The notes beneath the pieces are model-generated. The model did no database searches, was not told where the DNA came from, and saw only the letters and a list, made by a program, of their open reading frames with translations. Shown here piece by piece: positions 52,270 to 60,907 of a DNA stretch of 64,000 nt (positions within the stretch are counted from its first letter, which is position 1; every line of letters starts with the position of its first letter). Where the stretch lies: assembly GCF_020404845.1 (NCBI RefSeq), contig NZ_JAIOJZ010000008.1, positions 62,001-126,000 of the forward strand, given 5' to 3'. This stretch comes from Streptomyces hyderabadensis. Lineage in GTDB: Bacteria > Actinomycetota > Actinomycetes > Streptomycetales > Streptomycetaceae. The translations under genes and the position numbers were made by a program.

Positions 52270-53250
52270 TCAGCTCGCCGGGGCCGGCCTGAACCGGCGG
52301 CGGTACTCCGCCGGTGAGGTGCCGAGGGCCTTGACGAAGGCACGGCGCATGGCCTCCGGGGTGCCGTATCCGCTGGCGCGGGAGACCTCCTCGACGCCGT
52401 CGCCGGTGTCCTCCAGGAGCCGGCGGGCGTGCTCCAGGCGCACCCGGTCCACGTACCGGCCGGGCGTCATGCCGGTCTCGGCCCGGAACGCGCGGGCGAA
52501 GTGGCGCGGCGAGAGGCTGGCCCGGGCGGCGAGGGACTCGACGCTCAGATCGGCGCCGGGATGCTCGGTGACCCACTGCTGGAGCTCGCGCAGCGGCTCC
52601 CGGCGCGCGGTCTGTGCGGCGAGCTGGGCGCTGAACTGGGCCTGGTTCCCGGGCCTGCGCAGGAACACCACCAGGTGCCGGGCGACGGTCAGGGCGGCGT
52701 CCCGGCCCAGGTCCTCCTCCACCAGCGCGAGGGCGAGGTCGATGCCGGAGGTCACGCCGGCGGACGTGGCCACGTTCCCGTCCCGGATGTAGATGGGGTC
52801 GGGGTCGACGGCCACGGCCGGGTGGTCCCCGGCCAGCCGGTCGCTGTAGGCCCAGTGGGTGGTGACGCGACGGCCGTCCAGCAGCCCCGCCCGGGCCGCC
52901 AGGATCGCCCCGGTGCAGACCGAGACCAGGCGCCGGACGCCGGGCCCGTGCTCGCGCAGCCAGTCGATCAGACGCGGGTCGGGATCCCGGGTGCCGCGGC
53001 CGCCGGGGACCACCAGGGTGTCCGGCCGCGGTACGTCGCCGCTGAGTGCCTGGTCCGGTACGACCGTCAGCCCGCTGGACGTGCGCACGGGCGCCCCGTC
53101 CAGCGACGCCGTGCGGATGCGGTACGTGCCCGGCGTGTGCCTCTCGGCGCCCGCGAAGACCTCCACGGGGCCGGTGACGTCGAGGCTCTGCACGTCGTCG
53201 AAGAGGAGGACCAGAACGGTGCGGCCGGTGCGGCCGGTGCGCTGCGCCAT
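52270..53250 (-). CDS. GlxA-type AraC regulator with DJ-1/PfpI domain
   Basis: A 326-residue regulator. Residues about 10-190 are a DJ-1/PfpI domain (VLLFDDVQSLDVTGPVEVF, VVPGGRGTRD, VSVCTGAILAARAGLL, RRVTTHWAYSDRL); residues about 215-320 are the AraC HTH pair (LSVESLAARASLSPRHFARAF and EEVSRASGYGTPEAMRRAF). Starts at ATG 53250. It is immediately upstream of a stand-alone PfpI gene, its likely target. Confidence 0.93.
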   Translation of the reverse strand: MAQRTGRTGRTVLVLLFDDVQSLDVTGPVEVFAGAERHTPGTYRIRTASLDGAPVRTSSGLTVVPDQALSGDVPRPDTLVVPGGRGTRDPDPRLIDWLREHGPGVRRLVSVCTGAILAARAGLLDGRRVTTHWAYSDRLAGDHPAVAVDPDPIYIRDGNVATSAGVTSGIDLALALVEEDLGRDAALTVARHLVVFLRRPGNQAQFSAQLAAQTARREPLRELQQWVTEHPGADLSVESLAARASLSPRHFARAFRAETGMTPGRYVDRVRLEHARRLLEDTGDGVEEVSRASGYGTPEAMRRAFVKALGTSPAEYRRRFRPAPAS

Positions 53251-53364
53251 GCCGTCGATTGTTCGCCCCGCCGCCGTACGGCCGCAATGACGAGTAACCC
53301 TCCTTTCCTGCCATGCGCACCGCGGGCCCGGAGCACGTACTGAGCGGTTGGTAACGTGCGTGGC

Positions 53365-54234
53365 ATGACAACTGCCGCCATCGACGCACGCGCGGGCCGC
53401 CGCTGCCACAACGTGCTCAACTCGCTGCACTCCACGCACTACTTCTCGCCCGACCTGGGCCGGGAACTGGGCGCCCTCGGGGTCACCGACGCCCCGGCCG
53501 TCAACTTCGCGGCGCGCGCCGCCGCGCTGGGCCCGGTCGGCGCCGGTGCCGTGACGGCGGCGTTCTACAACTACAAGCACGATCTCGTCGCCCGGCACGT
53601 GCCCGCCGTGTGGCAGACGGTCACTCCGGAGCAGGCACTGGCGGCGCGCCTGCGTGCCGTCGACGCCACGCTGCGCCGGCTGCTGGGCGAGGAGGCCGTG
53701 GCCTCGGCCGGGATGGCGGAGGCGGCCGAGCTGGCCCTGCGCGCCGCCGAGGGCTGCACCCGCAGCGCCCGCCCGCTCTACTCGGCGCACGCGGACCTGC
53801 CCGTGCCCGACGCCCCGCACCTGGCGTTCTGGCACGCGGCGACCCTGCTGCGCGAGCACCGCGGCGACGGCCACCTCGCCGTGCTCGTGGCCGCGGACCT
53901 GGACGGCCTGGAGGCGCTGGTCACGCACACGGCGACCGGCAAGGGGCTGGCTCCGAAGTGGGTCTTCAGCACCCGGGGCTGGACCCGCGAGGAGTGGGAC
54001 GCGGCCGTCGGCCGGCTGCGCGAGCGCGGGCTGATCGACGCGGACGGCGCCCTGACCGAGGAGGGCACCACCCTGCGCGAGGGGATCGAACGCGAGACGG
54101 ACCGCCTGGACGCTGCTCCCTACGCCCGCCTGGGCGCGGAGGGCGTGGCGCGCCTGACGGAACTCGCGGGGGGCTTCGCGCGTACGGCGCTCGGGGCGGG
54201 TGCCTTCCCGGCGGACCTGCTCGCCGGGCGCTGA
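53365..54234 (+). CDS. SCO6745-type protein (winged-helix C-terminus)
   Basis: A 289-residue protein from ATG 53365. The first part (RCHNVLNSLHSTHYFSPDLG...) and FYNYKHDLVARHVPAVW match, from memory, the family named after SCO6745, of unknown biochemical function. The last 90 residues, WTREEWDAAVGRLRERGLIDADGALTEEG, look like a MarR/winged-helix DNA- or nucleotide-binding segment. It lacks a signal or membrane segments. It stands alone, divergent from the GlxA gene. Confidence 0.75.
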   Translation: MTTAAIDARAGRRCHNVLNSLHSTHYFSPDLGRELGALGVTDAPAVNFAARAAALGPVGAGAVTAAFYNYKHDLVARHVPAVWQTVTPEQALAARLRAVDATLRRLLGEEAVASAGMAEAAELALRAAEGCTRSARPLYSAHADLPVPDAPHLAFWHAATLLREHRGDGHLAVLVAADLDGLEALVTHTATGKGLAPKWVFSTRGWTREEWDAAVGRLRERGLIDADGALTEEGTTLREGIERETDRLDAAPYARLGAEGVARLTELAGGFARTALGAGAFPADLLAGR

Positions 54235-54348
54235 TCCGCCGCCGACACGCCCGGGCCGCACGCGGCGTACGAACGGGCATGCGAGGCCGCCGGCGAGGTA
54301 CCCGTACGTTTCCCGGCCGAGGCGGTCGGGAGACGAAAGGGGTAACTC

Positions 54349-54480
54349 GTGTTCCGTGCCATCGCAGACGTACTGCGCCAGATCGGTGGCGCAGTCGCCA
54401 CCGTGGTGACGCTTCCGTTCCGGGCCCTGGCCCGGCTCTTCGGCGGGGCCTCGTCCGCCACCCGCGGCCGCCGGGTCTGA
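54349..54480 (+). CDS. 43-residue small protein with LPFRALARLFGG motif
   Basis: A short protein starting at GTG 54349 with AAAGGGG upstream. It begins VFRAIADVLRQIGGAVATVV, forming an amphipathic or membrane-associating helix, continues TLPFRALARLFGGASS and ends in a basic tail. The C-terminal motif recurs, from memory, in short Streptomyces proteins near transport or cell-envelope genes. It is too short for fold-based assignment. Good coding start and conserved-looking motif favour a real gene. Confidence 0.65.
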   Translation: MFRAIADVLRQIGGAVATVVTLPFRALARLFGGASSATRGRRV

Positions 54481-54595
54481 TCCCGGCCCCCTCCCCCGCC
54501 GGTTCCGACCGGCCGGGACGGTGCCCTGATCCCCGATTGTCGGTCCCGCCTGCCACAATTGCCGCGCAACCTCAGTGAGAAGGCGGTACGGGATC

Positions 54596-56959
54596 GTGAC
54601 GACACCCGGGTCCAACGCGTCCGGCACATCCAGCGCGACCAGCGACGCAAGGTCCATCGAAAGCAGGATCGCCGACGAGCTCGGCGTGCGGGAGCGGCAG
54701 GTGAAGGCCGCGGTCGAGCTGCTCGACGGCGGTTCGACGGTGCCCTTCATCGCCCGCTACCGCAAGGAAGCGACCGAGATGCTCGACGACGCGCAACTGC
54801 GCACGCTCGAGGAGCGGCTGCGCTATCTGCGGGAGCTGGAGGAACGGCGCACGGCGATCATCGACTCGGTGCGCGAGCAGGGCAAGCTCACCGAGGAGCT
54901 GGAGGCGCGCATCCGCGGGGCGGAGACCAAGGCGCGCCTGGAGGACATCTACCTGCCGTTCAAGCCGAAGCGGCGGACGAAGGCGCAGATCGCGCGCGAG
55001 GCGGGCCTGGAGCCGCTGGCCGAGGGCCTGCTCGCCGACCCGTCGGTGGACCCGCAGGCCGCGGCGGCCGCGTTCGTCGACGCCGCCAAGGGCGTGGCCG
55101 ACGCGCAGGCCGCCCTGGACGGGGCGCGCTCGATCCTCACCGAGAAGTTCTCGGAGGACGCCGACCTGATCGGCGAGCTGCGGGAGCGGATGTGGGGGCG
55201 CGGGCGGCTCGCCGCCAAGGTGAAGGAGGGCAAGGAGGAGGCCGGTGCCAAGTTCGCCGACTACTTCGACTTCGCCGAGCCGTTCACCGAGCTGCCCTCG
55301 CACCGTGTCCTCGCGATGCTGCGCGGCGAGAAGGAGGACGTGCTCGACCTCGTCCTGGAGCCCGAGGAGCCCACCGAGGGCCCGTCGTCGTACGAGGCGA
55401 TCGTCGCGAGCCGGTTCGGGATCGCCGACCGCGGCCGGCCGGCCGACAAGTGGCTGGGCGACACCGTCCGCTGGGCCTGGCGCACCCGCATCCTGGTGCA
55501 CCTCGGCATCGACCTCAGGCTGCGGCTGCGCACGGCCGCCGAGGACGAGGCGGTGAACGTCTTCGCCGCGAACCTCCGCGACCTGCTGCTGGCCGCCCCG
55601 GCGGGCACCCGGGCGACGCTCGGCCTGGACCCGGGCTTCCGCACCGGCGTGAAGGTCGCCGTGGTCGACGCCACCGGCAAGGTCGTGGCCACCGACGTGA
55701 TCCACCCGCACGTCCCCGCCAACCGCTGGGACGAGGCCATCGCCAAGCTGGCCCGGCTGGCCAAGGAGCACTCGGTCGACCTGATCGCCATCGGCAACGG
55801 CACGGCCTCCCGCGAGACCGACAAGCTCGCCGGGGAACTCATCTCCAAGCACCCGGAGTTGAAGCTCACCAAGGTGATGGTGTCCGAGGCGGGCGCCTCC
55901 GTGTACTCGGCCTCCGCCTTCGCCTCCCAGGAGCTGCCGGACATGGACGTCTCGCTGCGCGGCGCGGTGTCCATCGCCCGGCGGCTGCAGGACCCGCTGG
56001 CCGAGCTGGTGAAGATCGACCCGAAGTCGATCGGCGTCGGCCAGTACCAGCACGACCTCTCCGAGGTGAAGCTGTCCCGCTCGCTGGACGCGGTGGTCGA
56101 GGACTGTGTGAACGGCGTCGGGGTGGACGTCAACACGGCCTCCGCGCCGCTGCTCGCCCGGGTGTCCGGCATCACGTCCGGGCTCGCCGAGAACATCGTG
56201 GCGCACCGCGACGCGAACGGGCCGTTCAGGTCGCGGACCGCGCTGAAGAAGGTGTCGCGGCTGGGCCCCAAGGCGTACGAGCAGTGCGCGGGCTTCCTGC
56301 GGATCCGGGGCGGCGACGACCCGCTGGACGCGTCCAGCGTGCACCCCGAGGCGTACCCCGTGGTGCGGCGGATGGTGCAGACCGCCGGGCAGGAGGTGAC
56401 CGGGCTGATCGGCAACACGTCGGTGCTGCGGTCGCTGCGGCCGGACCAGTTCGTGGACGAGACGTTCGGTCTGCCCACGGTCACGGACATCCTGCGCGAG
56501 CTGGAGAAGCCGGGGCGCGACCCGCGGCCCGCCTTCAAGACGGCCACCTTCAAGGAGGGCGTGGAGAAGATCTCCGACCTGGCGTCCGGGATGGTGCTGG
56601 AGGGCGTCGTCACGAACGTCGCCGCGTTCGGGGCGTTCGTGGACGTCGGTGTGCACCAGGACGGGCTCGTGCACGTGTCGGCCATGTCGAGGACGTTCGT
56701 GAAGGATCCGCGGGACGTGGTGAAGCCCGGGGACATCGTGAAGGTGAAGGTGATGGACGTCGACATTCCGCGGAAGCGGATTTCGTTGACGCTGCGGTTG
56801 GACGACGAGGCGGCTCCGCAGGGGGAGTCGAAGAGGGAGCGGGGCGGGAAGCCGCCTCGGCAGCGGAAGGCCGCCGGCGGTAAGGGGCGTCCGTCGTCAG
56901 CGCCTGCTGCGGCCAACGGGGCGATGGCCGACGCGTTGCGGCGGGCCGGGCTGGCGTAA
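54596..56959 (+). CDS. tex: Tex-family RNA-binding transcription accessory protein
   Basis: A 787-residue Tex protein. The N-terminal region ([19 protein letters not shown] and [15 protein letters not shown]) matches the family; a YqgF/RNase H-like core follows with [17 protein letters not shown], then helix-hairpin-helix ([14 protein letters not shown]) and a C-terminal S1 domain ([34 protein letters not shown]), ending in a basic tail. It binds nucleic acids and affects transcription and translation. The start GTG 54596 has only a weak upstream GGGA. Confidence 0.95.
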   Translation: MTTPGSNASGTSSATSDARSIESRIADELGVRERQVKAAVELLDGGSTVPFIARYRKEATEMLDDAQLRTLEERLRYLRELEERRTAIIDSVREQGKLTEELEARIRGAETKARLEDIYLPFKPKRRTKAQIAREAGLEPLAEGLLADPSVDPQAAAAAFVDAAKGVADAQAALDGARSILTEKFSEDADLIGELRERMWGRGRLAAKVKEGKEEAGAKFADYFDFAEPFTELPSHRVLAMLRGEKEDVLDLVLEPEEPTEGPSSYEAIVASRFGIADRGRPADKWLGDTVRWAWRTRILVHLGIDLRLRLRTAAEDEAVNVFAANLRDLLLAAPAGTRATLGLDPGFRTGVKVAVVDATGKVVATDVIHPHVPANRWDEAIAKLARLAKEHSVDLIAIGNGTASRETDKLAGELISKHPELKLTKVMVSEAGASVYSASAFASQELPDMDVSLRGAVSIARRLQDPLAELVKIDPKSIGVGQYQHDLSEVKLSRSLDAVVEDCVNGVGVDVNTASAPLLARVSGITSGLAENIVAHRDANGPFRSRTALKKVSRLGPKAYEQCAGFLRIRGGDDPLDASSVHPEAYPVVRRMVQTAGQEVTGLIGNTSVLRSLRPDQFVDETFGLPTVTDILRELEKPGRDPRPAFKTATFKEGVEKISDLASGMVLEGVVTNVAAFGAFVDVGVHQDGLVHVSAMSRTFVKDPRDVVKPGDIVKVKVMDVDIPRKRISLTLRLDDEAAPQGESKRERGGKPPRQRKAAGGKGRPSSAPAAANGAMADALRRAGLA

Positions 56960-57008
56960 GCCTCCGGCGCTGGGGCGGGGGGTGGGTCCACTCACCGGCG
57001 CTTGCCGG

Positions 57009-57044
57009 GTGCCGCTGCGCCCACCCGTGCCGCCCCAGCGGCAC
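57009..57044. terminator. Possible hairpin between tex and the ABC-F gene
   Basis: Nine-base arms GTGCCGCTG at 57009-57017 and CAGCGGCAC at 57036-57044 surround an 18-base loop. It lies between convergent genes and could terminate both; it is part of a larger repeated region. Confidence 0.45.
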
Positions 57045-57116
57045 GACTGCCCGCAGCTGGGGGGGCGCGCACGACTGCCCGCAGCTGGGGGGGGCGTCGC
57101 ATGGCTGCCCGCGGCT
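57041..57116. repeat. Tandem repeat of about 28-30 bases
   Basis: Two nearly identical copies start GCACGACTGCCCGCAGCTGG at 57041 and 57069; a third, degenerate copy (GCATGGCTGCCCGCGGCT) starts at 57099 and runs into the ABC-F stop codon. The same motif is, from memory, widely scattered in Streptomyces intergenic regions. Confidence 0.75.
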
Positions 57117-58758
57117 ACGTGCGTTCCACCACCTTGCCGTTTGTTACCTCCAAGCGGCGGGTCGTCCTTACCGCGTTCAGCATGCGGCGGTCGTGGGTGA
57201 TCAGGAGGAGGGTGCCCTCGTAGGCGTCCAGGGCCGATTCGAGCTGTTCGATGGCCGGGAGGTCGAGGTGGTTGGTCGGCTCGTCCAGGACCAGGAGGTT
57301 GACGCCCCGGCCCTGGAGGAGGGCGAGGGCGGCCCTGGTGCGTTCGCCGGGTGAGAGGGTCGACGCCGGGCGGACGACGTGGTCGGCCTTGAGGGCGAAC
57401 TTGGCCAGCAGGGTGCGGATGTCCGCCGGTTCCAGGCCGGGGACGGCCGCGCGGAACGCGTCTAGCAGGATCTCGGGGCCGTGGAACGGCTCGCGGGCCT
57501 GGTCGACCTCGCCCAGCAGGACGCCCGAGCCGAGCGCGGCGTGCCCGGCGTCGAGGGGGACGCGGCCCAGCAGGGCGCCGAGGAGCGTGGACTTGCCCGC
57601 GCCGTTGGCTCCCGTCACCGCCACCCGGTCCGCCCAGTCGATCTGGAGGGAGACCGGGCCGAGCACGAAGTCGCCGCGCCGGACCTCGGCGTCGCGCAGG
57701 GTGGCCACGACGGCGCCCGAGCGGGGCGCCGAGGCGATCTCCATGCGCAGGTCCCACTCCTTGCGCGGCTCCTCGACGACCTCCAGGCGTTCGATCATGC
57801 GCTGGGTCTGGCGGGCCTTGGCGGCCTGCTTCTCGCTGGCCTCGCTGCGGAACTTGCGGCCGATCTTGTCGTTGTCGTTGCCCGCCTTGCGCCGGGCGTT
57901 CTTGACGCCCTTGTCCATCCAGGCGCGCTGCGTCTGCGCCCGCTCCTGGAGCAAGGCGCGCTTGTCGGCGTACTCCTCGTACTCGTCGCGGGCGTGCCGG
58001 CGGGCGACCGCGCGTTCCTCCAGGTAGGCCTCGTAGCCGCCGCCGTAGAGGTTGATCTGCCGCTGGGCGAGGTCGAGTTCGAGGACCCTGGTGACCGTGC
58101 GGGTGAGGAACTCGCGGTCGTGGCTGACGACGACGGTGCCGGCGCGCAGGCCGGTCACGAAGCGTTCGAGGCGCTCCAGGCCGTCCAGGTCGAGGTCGTT
58201 GGTCGGCTCGTCGAGCAGGAACACGTCGTAGCGGGAGAGGAGGAGGGAGGCCAGACCGGCGCGGGCCGCCTGGCCGCCGGACAGGGAGGTCATCGGCTGG
58301 TCCAGGTCGACCGTCAGGCCCAGGGTGTCCGCGGTCTCGTCCGCACGGTCGTCGAGATCGGCGCCGCCCAGGGCCAGCCAGCGCTCCAGGGCGCTCGCGT
58401 ACGCGTCGTCGGCGCCGGGGGCGCCGTCGACCAGGCCCTGGGTGGCCTCGTCCATGGCGCGCTGGGCCTTGGTGACGCCGGTGCGGCGGGCCAGGAACTC
58501 CCGCACGCTCTCGCCGGGGCGGCGCTCCGGCTCCTGCGGGAGGTGGCCGACGGTGGCGGTGGGCGGGGACAGGCGCAGCTCCCCCTCCTCCGGCGCGGCC
58601 AGCCCGGCGAGCATCCGCAGGAGGGTGGACTTGCCCGCGCCGTTGGCCCCGACGAGGCCGATGACGTCGCCGGGTGCGACGACGAGGTCGAGCCCGGTGA
58701 ACAGGGAGCGGTCGCCGTGGCCGGCGGCGAGGTTCTTGGCGACGAGGGTGGCAGTCAT
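57115..58758 (-). CDS. ABC-F family ATPase
   Basis: A 547-residue protein with two ABC cassettes and no membrane segments. Walker A motifs are GANGAGKSTLLRMLAG and GANGAGKSTLLGALLG; signatures are LSGGQAARAGLASLL and LSPGERTRAALALL; Walker B FLLDEPTNDLD and LVLDEPTNHLD. The charged linker (about residues 230-320) with an Arg/Lys-rich stretch is the P-site contacting region of ABC-F proteins. It probably acts on ribosomes; antibiotic protection versus a translation-factor role cannot be decided. Confidence 0.93.
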   Translation of the reverse strand: MTATLVAKNLAAGHGDRSLFTGLDLVVAPGDVIGLVGANGAGKSTLLRMLAGLAAPEEGELRLSPPTATVGHLPQEPERRPGESVREFLARRTGVTKAQRAMDEATQGLVDGAPGADDAYASALERWLALGGADLDDRADETADTLGLTVDLDQPMTSLSGGQAARAGLASLLLSRYDVFLLDEPTNDLDLDGLERLERFVTGLRAGTVVVSHDREFLTRTVTRVLELDLAQRQINLYGGGYEAYLEERAVARRHARDEYEEYADKRALLQERAQTQRAWMDKGVKNARRKAGNDNDKIGRKFRSEASEKQAAKARQTQRMIERLEVVEEPRKEWDLRMEIASAPRSGAVVATLRDAEVRRGDFVLGPVSLQIDWADRVAVTGANGAGKSTLLGALLGRVPLDAGHAALGSGVLLGEVDQAREPFHGPEILLDAFRAAVPGLEPADIRTLLAKFALKADHVVRPASTLSPGERTRAALALLQGRGVNLLVLDEPTNHLDLPAIEQLESALDAYEGTLLLITHDRRMLNAVRTTRRLEVTNGKVVERT

Positions 58759-58771
58759 CAGACCGTCGATC

Positions 58772-59845
58772 CTAGTCGCGGCCGGGTGCCCGCTCAGCCC
58801 GGTTCCCCGGTGGCGGTCCGCCCGGGTCGTCCCGGTTCACGGCCGTCACCAGCACGTTTCCCGGCGTCCGCGCCACCAGGTACGCCTCCCCCTTCACCGC
58901 GCCCGGGTCCAGGGCGACGCGGTGGCCGCCCGGTTCGAGCACGCCGTCGAAGACCTCGTGGACGTGGGTGCGGCGCAGGCGGTCGAGGCGGTACGCGGTG
59001 AGGCGTACCCGGCAGGGCGAGGTGACCTCGACGTCCGCCGCGGCGGCGCTCGCCGTCAGGCCGGTCAGGCGGCGTCCGGCCGGGCCGCGGTCCAGGGCTT
59101 GCTCGATCTGGGCGACGAGCACCGGGACGATCGGGGCCGGGCCGTCGACGTGGGCCACGTCCACGCCGGCGTCCGCGAAGGCACGGCGTACGGACCTGCG
59201 CCGTTCCTCGGGGACCGAGCGGCCGAAGGCGACGGCGCCGTAGGTCCGCAGTTCGTCGGCCGGCACGTCGCGGGCGTCCTGGGTGATGTCGGCGCCGACG
59301 CCGATGGTGCGCAGCGCGGCGGCCGACCGGGCGAGCAGGGCGACTCGGGCGCCGATGAGCAGCACCCGGCGGCGGGGCCGCGGAGCGCCGTCGAGCAGGG
59401 TGGCGAGGGTGGCGCGGTAGTCGGCGCCGGGGAAGCGGTAGGGGCCGATGCCGTGGTAGCCGTTCAGCTCCAGGTCGGCGTGTTCACCGGTCTGCCAGGC
59501 GAAGTCCCGCCAGACGAAGTCGTCGCCGTCCCGCAGGATCACGGCGGTCACCGCGCCGCAGGCCAGGTCCGCGCACTCGGGGCAGCCGTAGATGACGTAC
59601 CGCCCGCCGGGCAGCGGCGCCTCGGTCTCCAGGAGCAGGCCGCGGACCTGCGCGGTGAGGATGGCGGGCGGCACGTCGGAGGCGAGCGGGGAGACCGCGT
59701 CCAGGTCGCACAGGCGGTACAGCAGGGGACGTCCGTCGACGACGAAGTCCATGAAGTCGCGGTGGACCTGGAAGTCGCCGTCGGTGTGGACTTGGCCGGC
59801 GCGCGTCGCCGGGGCCAGACCGAAGGTCGCGTACTCGGCTGCCAT
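58772..59845 (-). CDS. Unrecognised protein with CPxC motif
   Basis: I do not recognise this 357-residue protein. Visible features: a cysteine group Cys88-Pro-Glu-Cys91 with Cys96 (GCPECADLACG), a DLELNGYHGIGPYRFPGADY region, and a second half with a Rossmann-like RRVLLIGARVALLARSA followed by DITQDARDVPADELRTYGAVAFG and a C-terminal beta-rich region (residues about 260-350). No signal or membrane segment. It starts at ATG 59845, with 66 bases to the divergent oxidase gene, and its end lies 13 bases from the ABC-F start, so the latter two could be co-transcribed. An oxidoreductase or metal-binding role is only a guess. Confidence 0.75.
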   Translation of the reverse strand: MAAEYATFGLAPATRAGQVHTDGDFQVHRDFMDFVVDGRPLLYRLCDLDAVSPLASDVPPAILTAQVRGLLLETEAPLPGGRYVIYGCPECADLACGAVTAVILRDGDDFVWRDFAWQTGEHADLELNGYHGIGPYRFPGADYRATLATLLDGAPRPRRRVLLIGARVALLARSAAALRTIGVGADITQDARDVPADELRTYGAVAFGRSVPEERRRSVRRAFADAGVDVAHVDGPAPIVPVLVAQIEQALDRGPAGRRLTGLTASAAAADVEVTSPCRVRLTAYRLDRLRRTHVHEVFDGVLEPGGHRVALDPGAVKGEAYLVARTPGNVLVTAVNRDDPGGPPPGNRAERAPGRD

Positions 59846-59911
59846 GCCGTGAGTATTCCCGCGGCGGAGGCGCTTGGAGCGCGGCGCGGGGCGTTCGGTT
59901 AACGTCCTGGT

Positions 59912-60874
59912 GTGGAAACCGAACTGGGTGACGAGCGGGATGGCGAAGTCGTCGTGGTCGGCGGCGGGGTGATCGGACTGACCACGGCGGTCGTGCTGGC
60001 CGAGCGGGGCAGACGGGTACGGCTGTGGACCCGGGAGCCCGCGGAGCGGACCACCTCGGTGGTCGCGGGCGGGCTGTGGTGGCCCTACCGGATCGAGCCG
60101 GTCGCGCTGGCGCAGGCCTGGGCACTGGAGTCCCTCGACGTGTACGAGGAGTTGGCGGCCCGGCCCGAGCAGACCGGCGTACGCATGGTCGAAGGGGTGC
60201 TCGGCGAGACCGGACTGGACGAGGTGGACGGGTGGGCCGCGACGCGGCTGCCGGGCCTGCGTGCGGCGAGCGCCGCCGAGTACGCCGGGACGGGGCTGTG
60301 GGCGCGGCTGCCGGTCATCGACATGTCGACTCATCTGCCGTGGCTGCGGGACCGGCTGGTGGCCGCGGGCGGCACGGTGGAGGACCGGGCGGTGGCCGAC
60401 CTGGCCGAGGCGGACGCGCCGGTCGTGGTCAACTGCACCGGCCTGGGCGCCCGGGACCTGGTGCCGGACCCGGCGGTGCGGCCGGTGCGCGGGCAGCTGG
60501 TCGTGGTGGAGAACCCGGGGATCCACAACTGGCTGGTCTCGGCCGACGCGGACTCCGGGGAGACGACGTACTTCCTTCCGCAGCCGGGGCGGCTCCTGCT
60601 GGGCGGGACGGCCGAGGAGGACGCCTGGTCGACCGAGCCGGACCCGGCGGTCGCGGAGGCCATCGTGCGGCGGTGCGCGGCCCTGCGCCCCGAGATCGCC
60701 GGGGCACGGGTGCTCACGCACCTGGTGGGGCTGCGCCCGGCCCGGGACGCGGTCCGGCTGGAGCGCGGGGCGCTGCCGGACGGGCGGCGGCTGGTGCACA
60801 ACTACGGTCACGGCGGCGCGGGCGTCACCGTGGCCTGGGGGTGCGCGCAGGAGGCGGCCCGGCTCGCCTCCTGA
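59912..60874 (+). CDS. D-amino-acid oxidase family FAD enzyme
   Basis: A 320-residue protein with the N-terminal FAD motif VVVVGGGVIGLTTAVVLAERG, the DAAO-like SVVAGGLWWPYRIEP and VVNCTGLGARDLV, LVGLRPARDAVRLE (substrate-carboxylate Arg) and C-terminal NYGHGGAGVTVAWGCA. This is the pattern of D-amino acid oxidases, which make oxo acids, ammonia and hydrogen peroxide. Start GTG 59912. It is convergent with the BCCT transporter gene, separated by 33 bases. Confidence 0.93.
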   Translation: METELGDERDGEVVVVGGGVIGLTTAVVLAERGRRVRLWTREPAERTTSVVAGGLWWPYRIEPVALAQAWALESLDVYEELAARPEQTGVRMVEGVLGETGLDEVDGWAATRLPGLRAASAAEYAGTGLWARLPVIDMSTHLPWLRDRLVAAGGTVEDRAVADLAEADAPVVVNCTGLGARDLVPDPAVRPVRGQLVVVENPGIHNWLVSADADSGETTYFLPQPGRLLLGGTAEEDAWSTEPDPAVAEAIVRRCAALRPEIAGARVLTHLVGLRPARDAVRLERGALPDGRRLVHNYGHGGAGVTVAWGCAQEAARLAS

Positions 60875-60907
60875 CGCGGGTGTTCCGGTCGGCCGGGCCG
60901 CGCGGGG

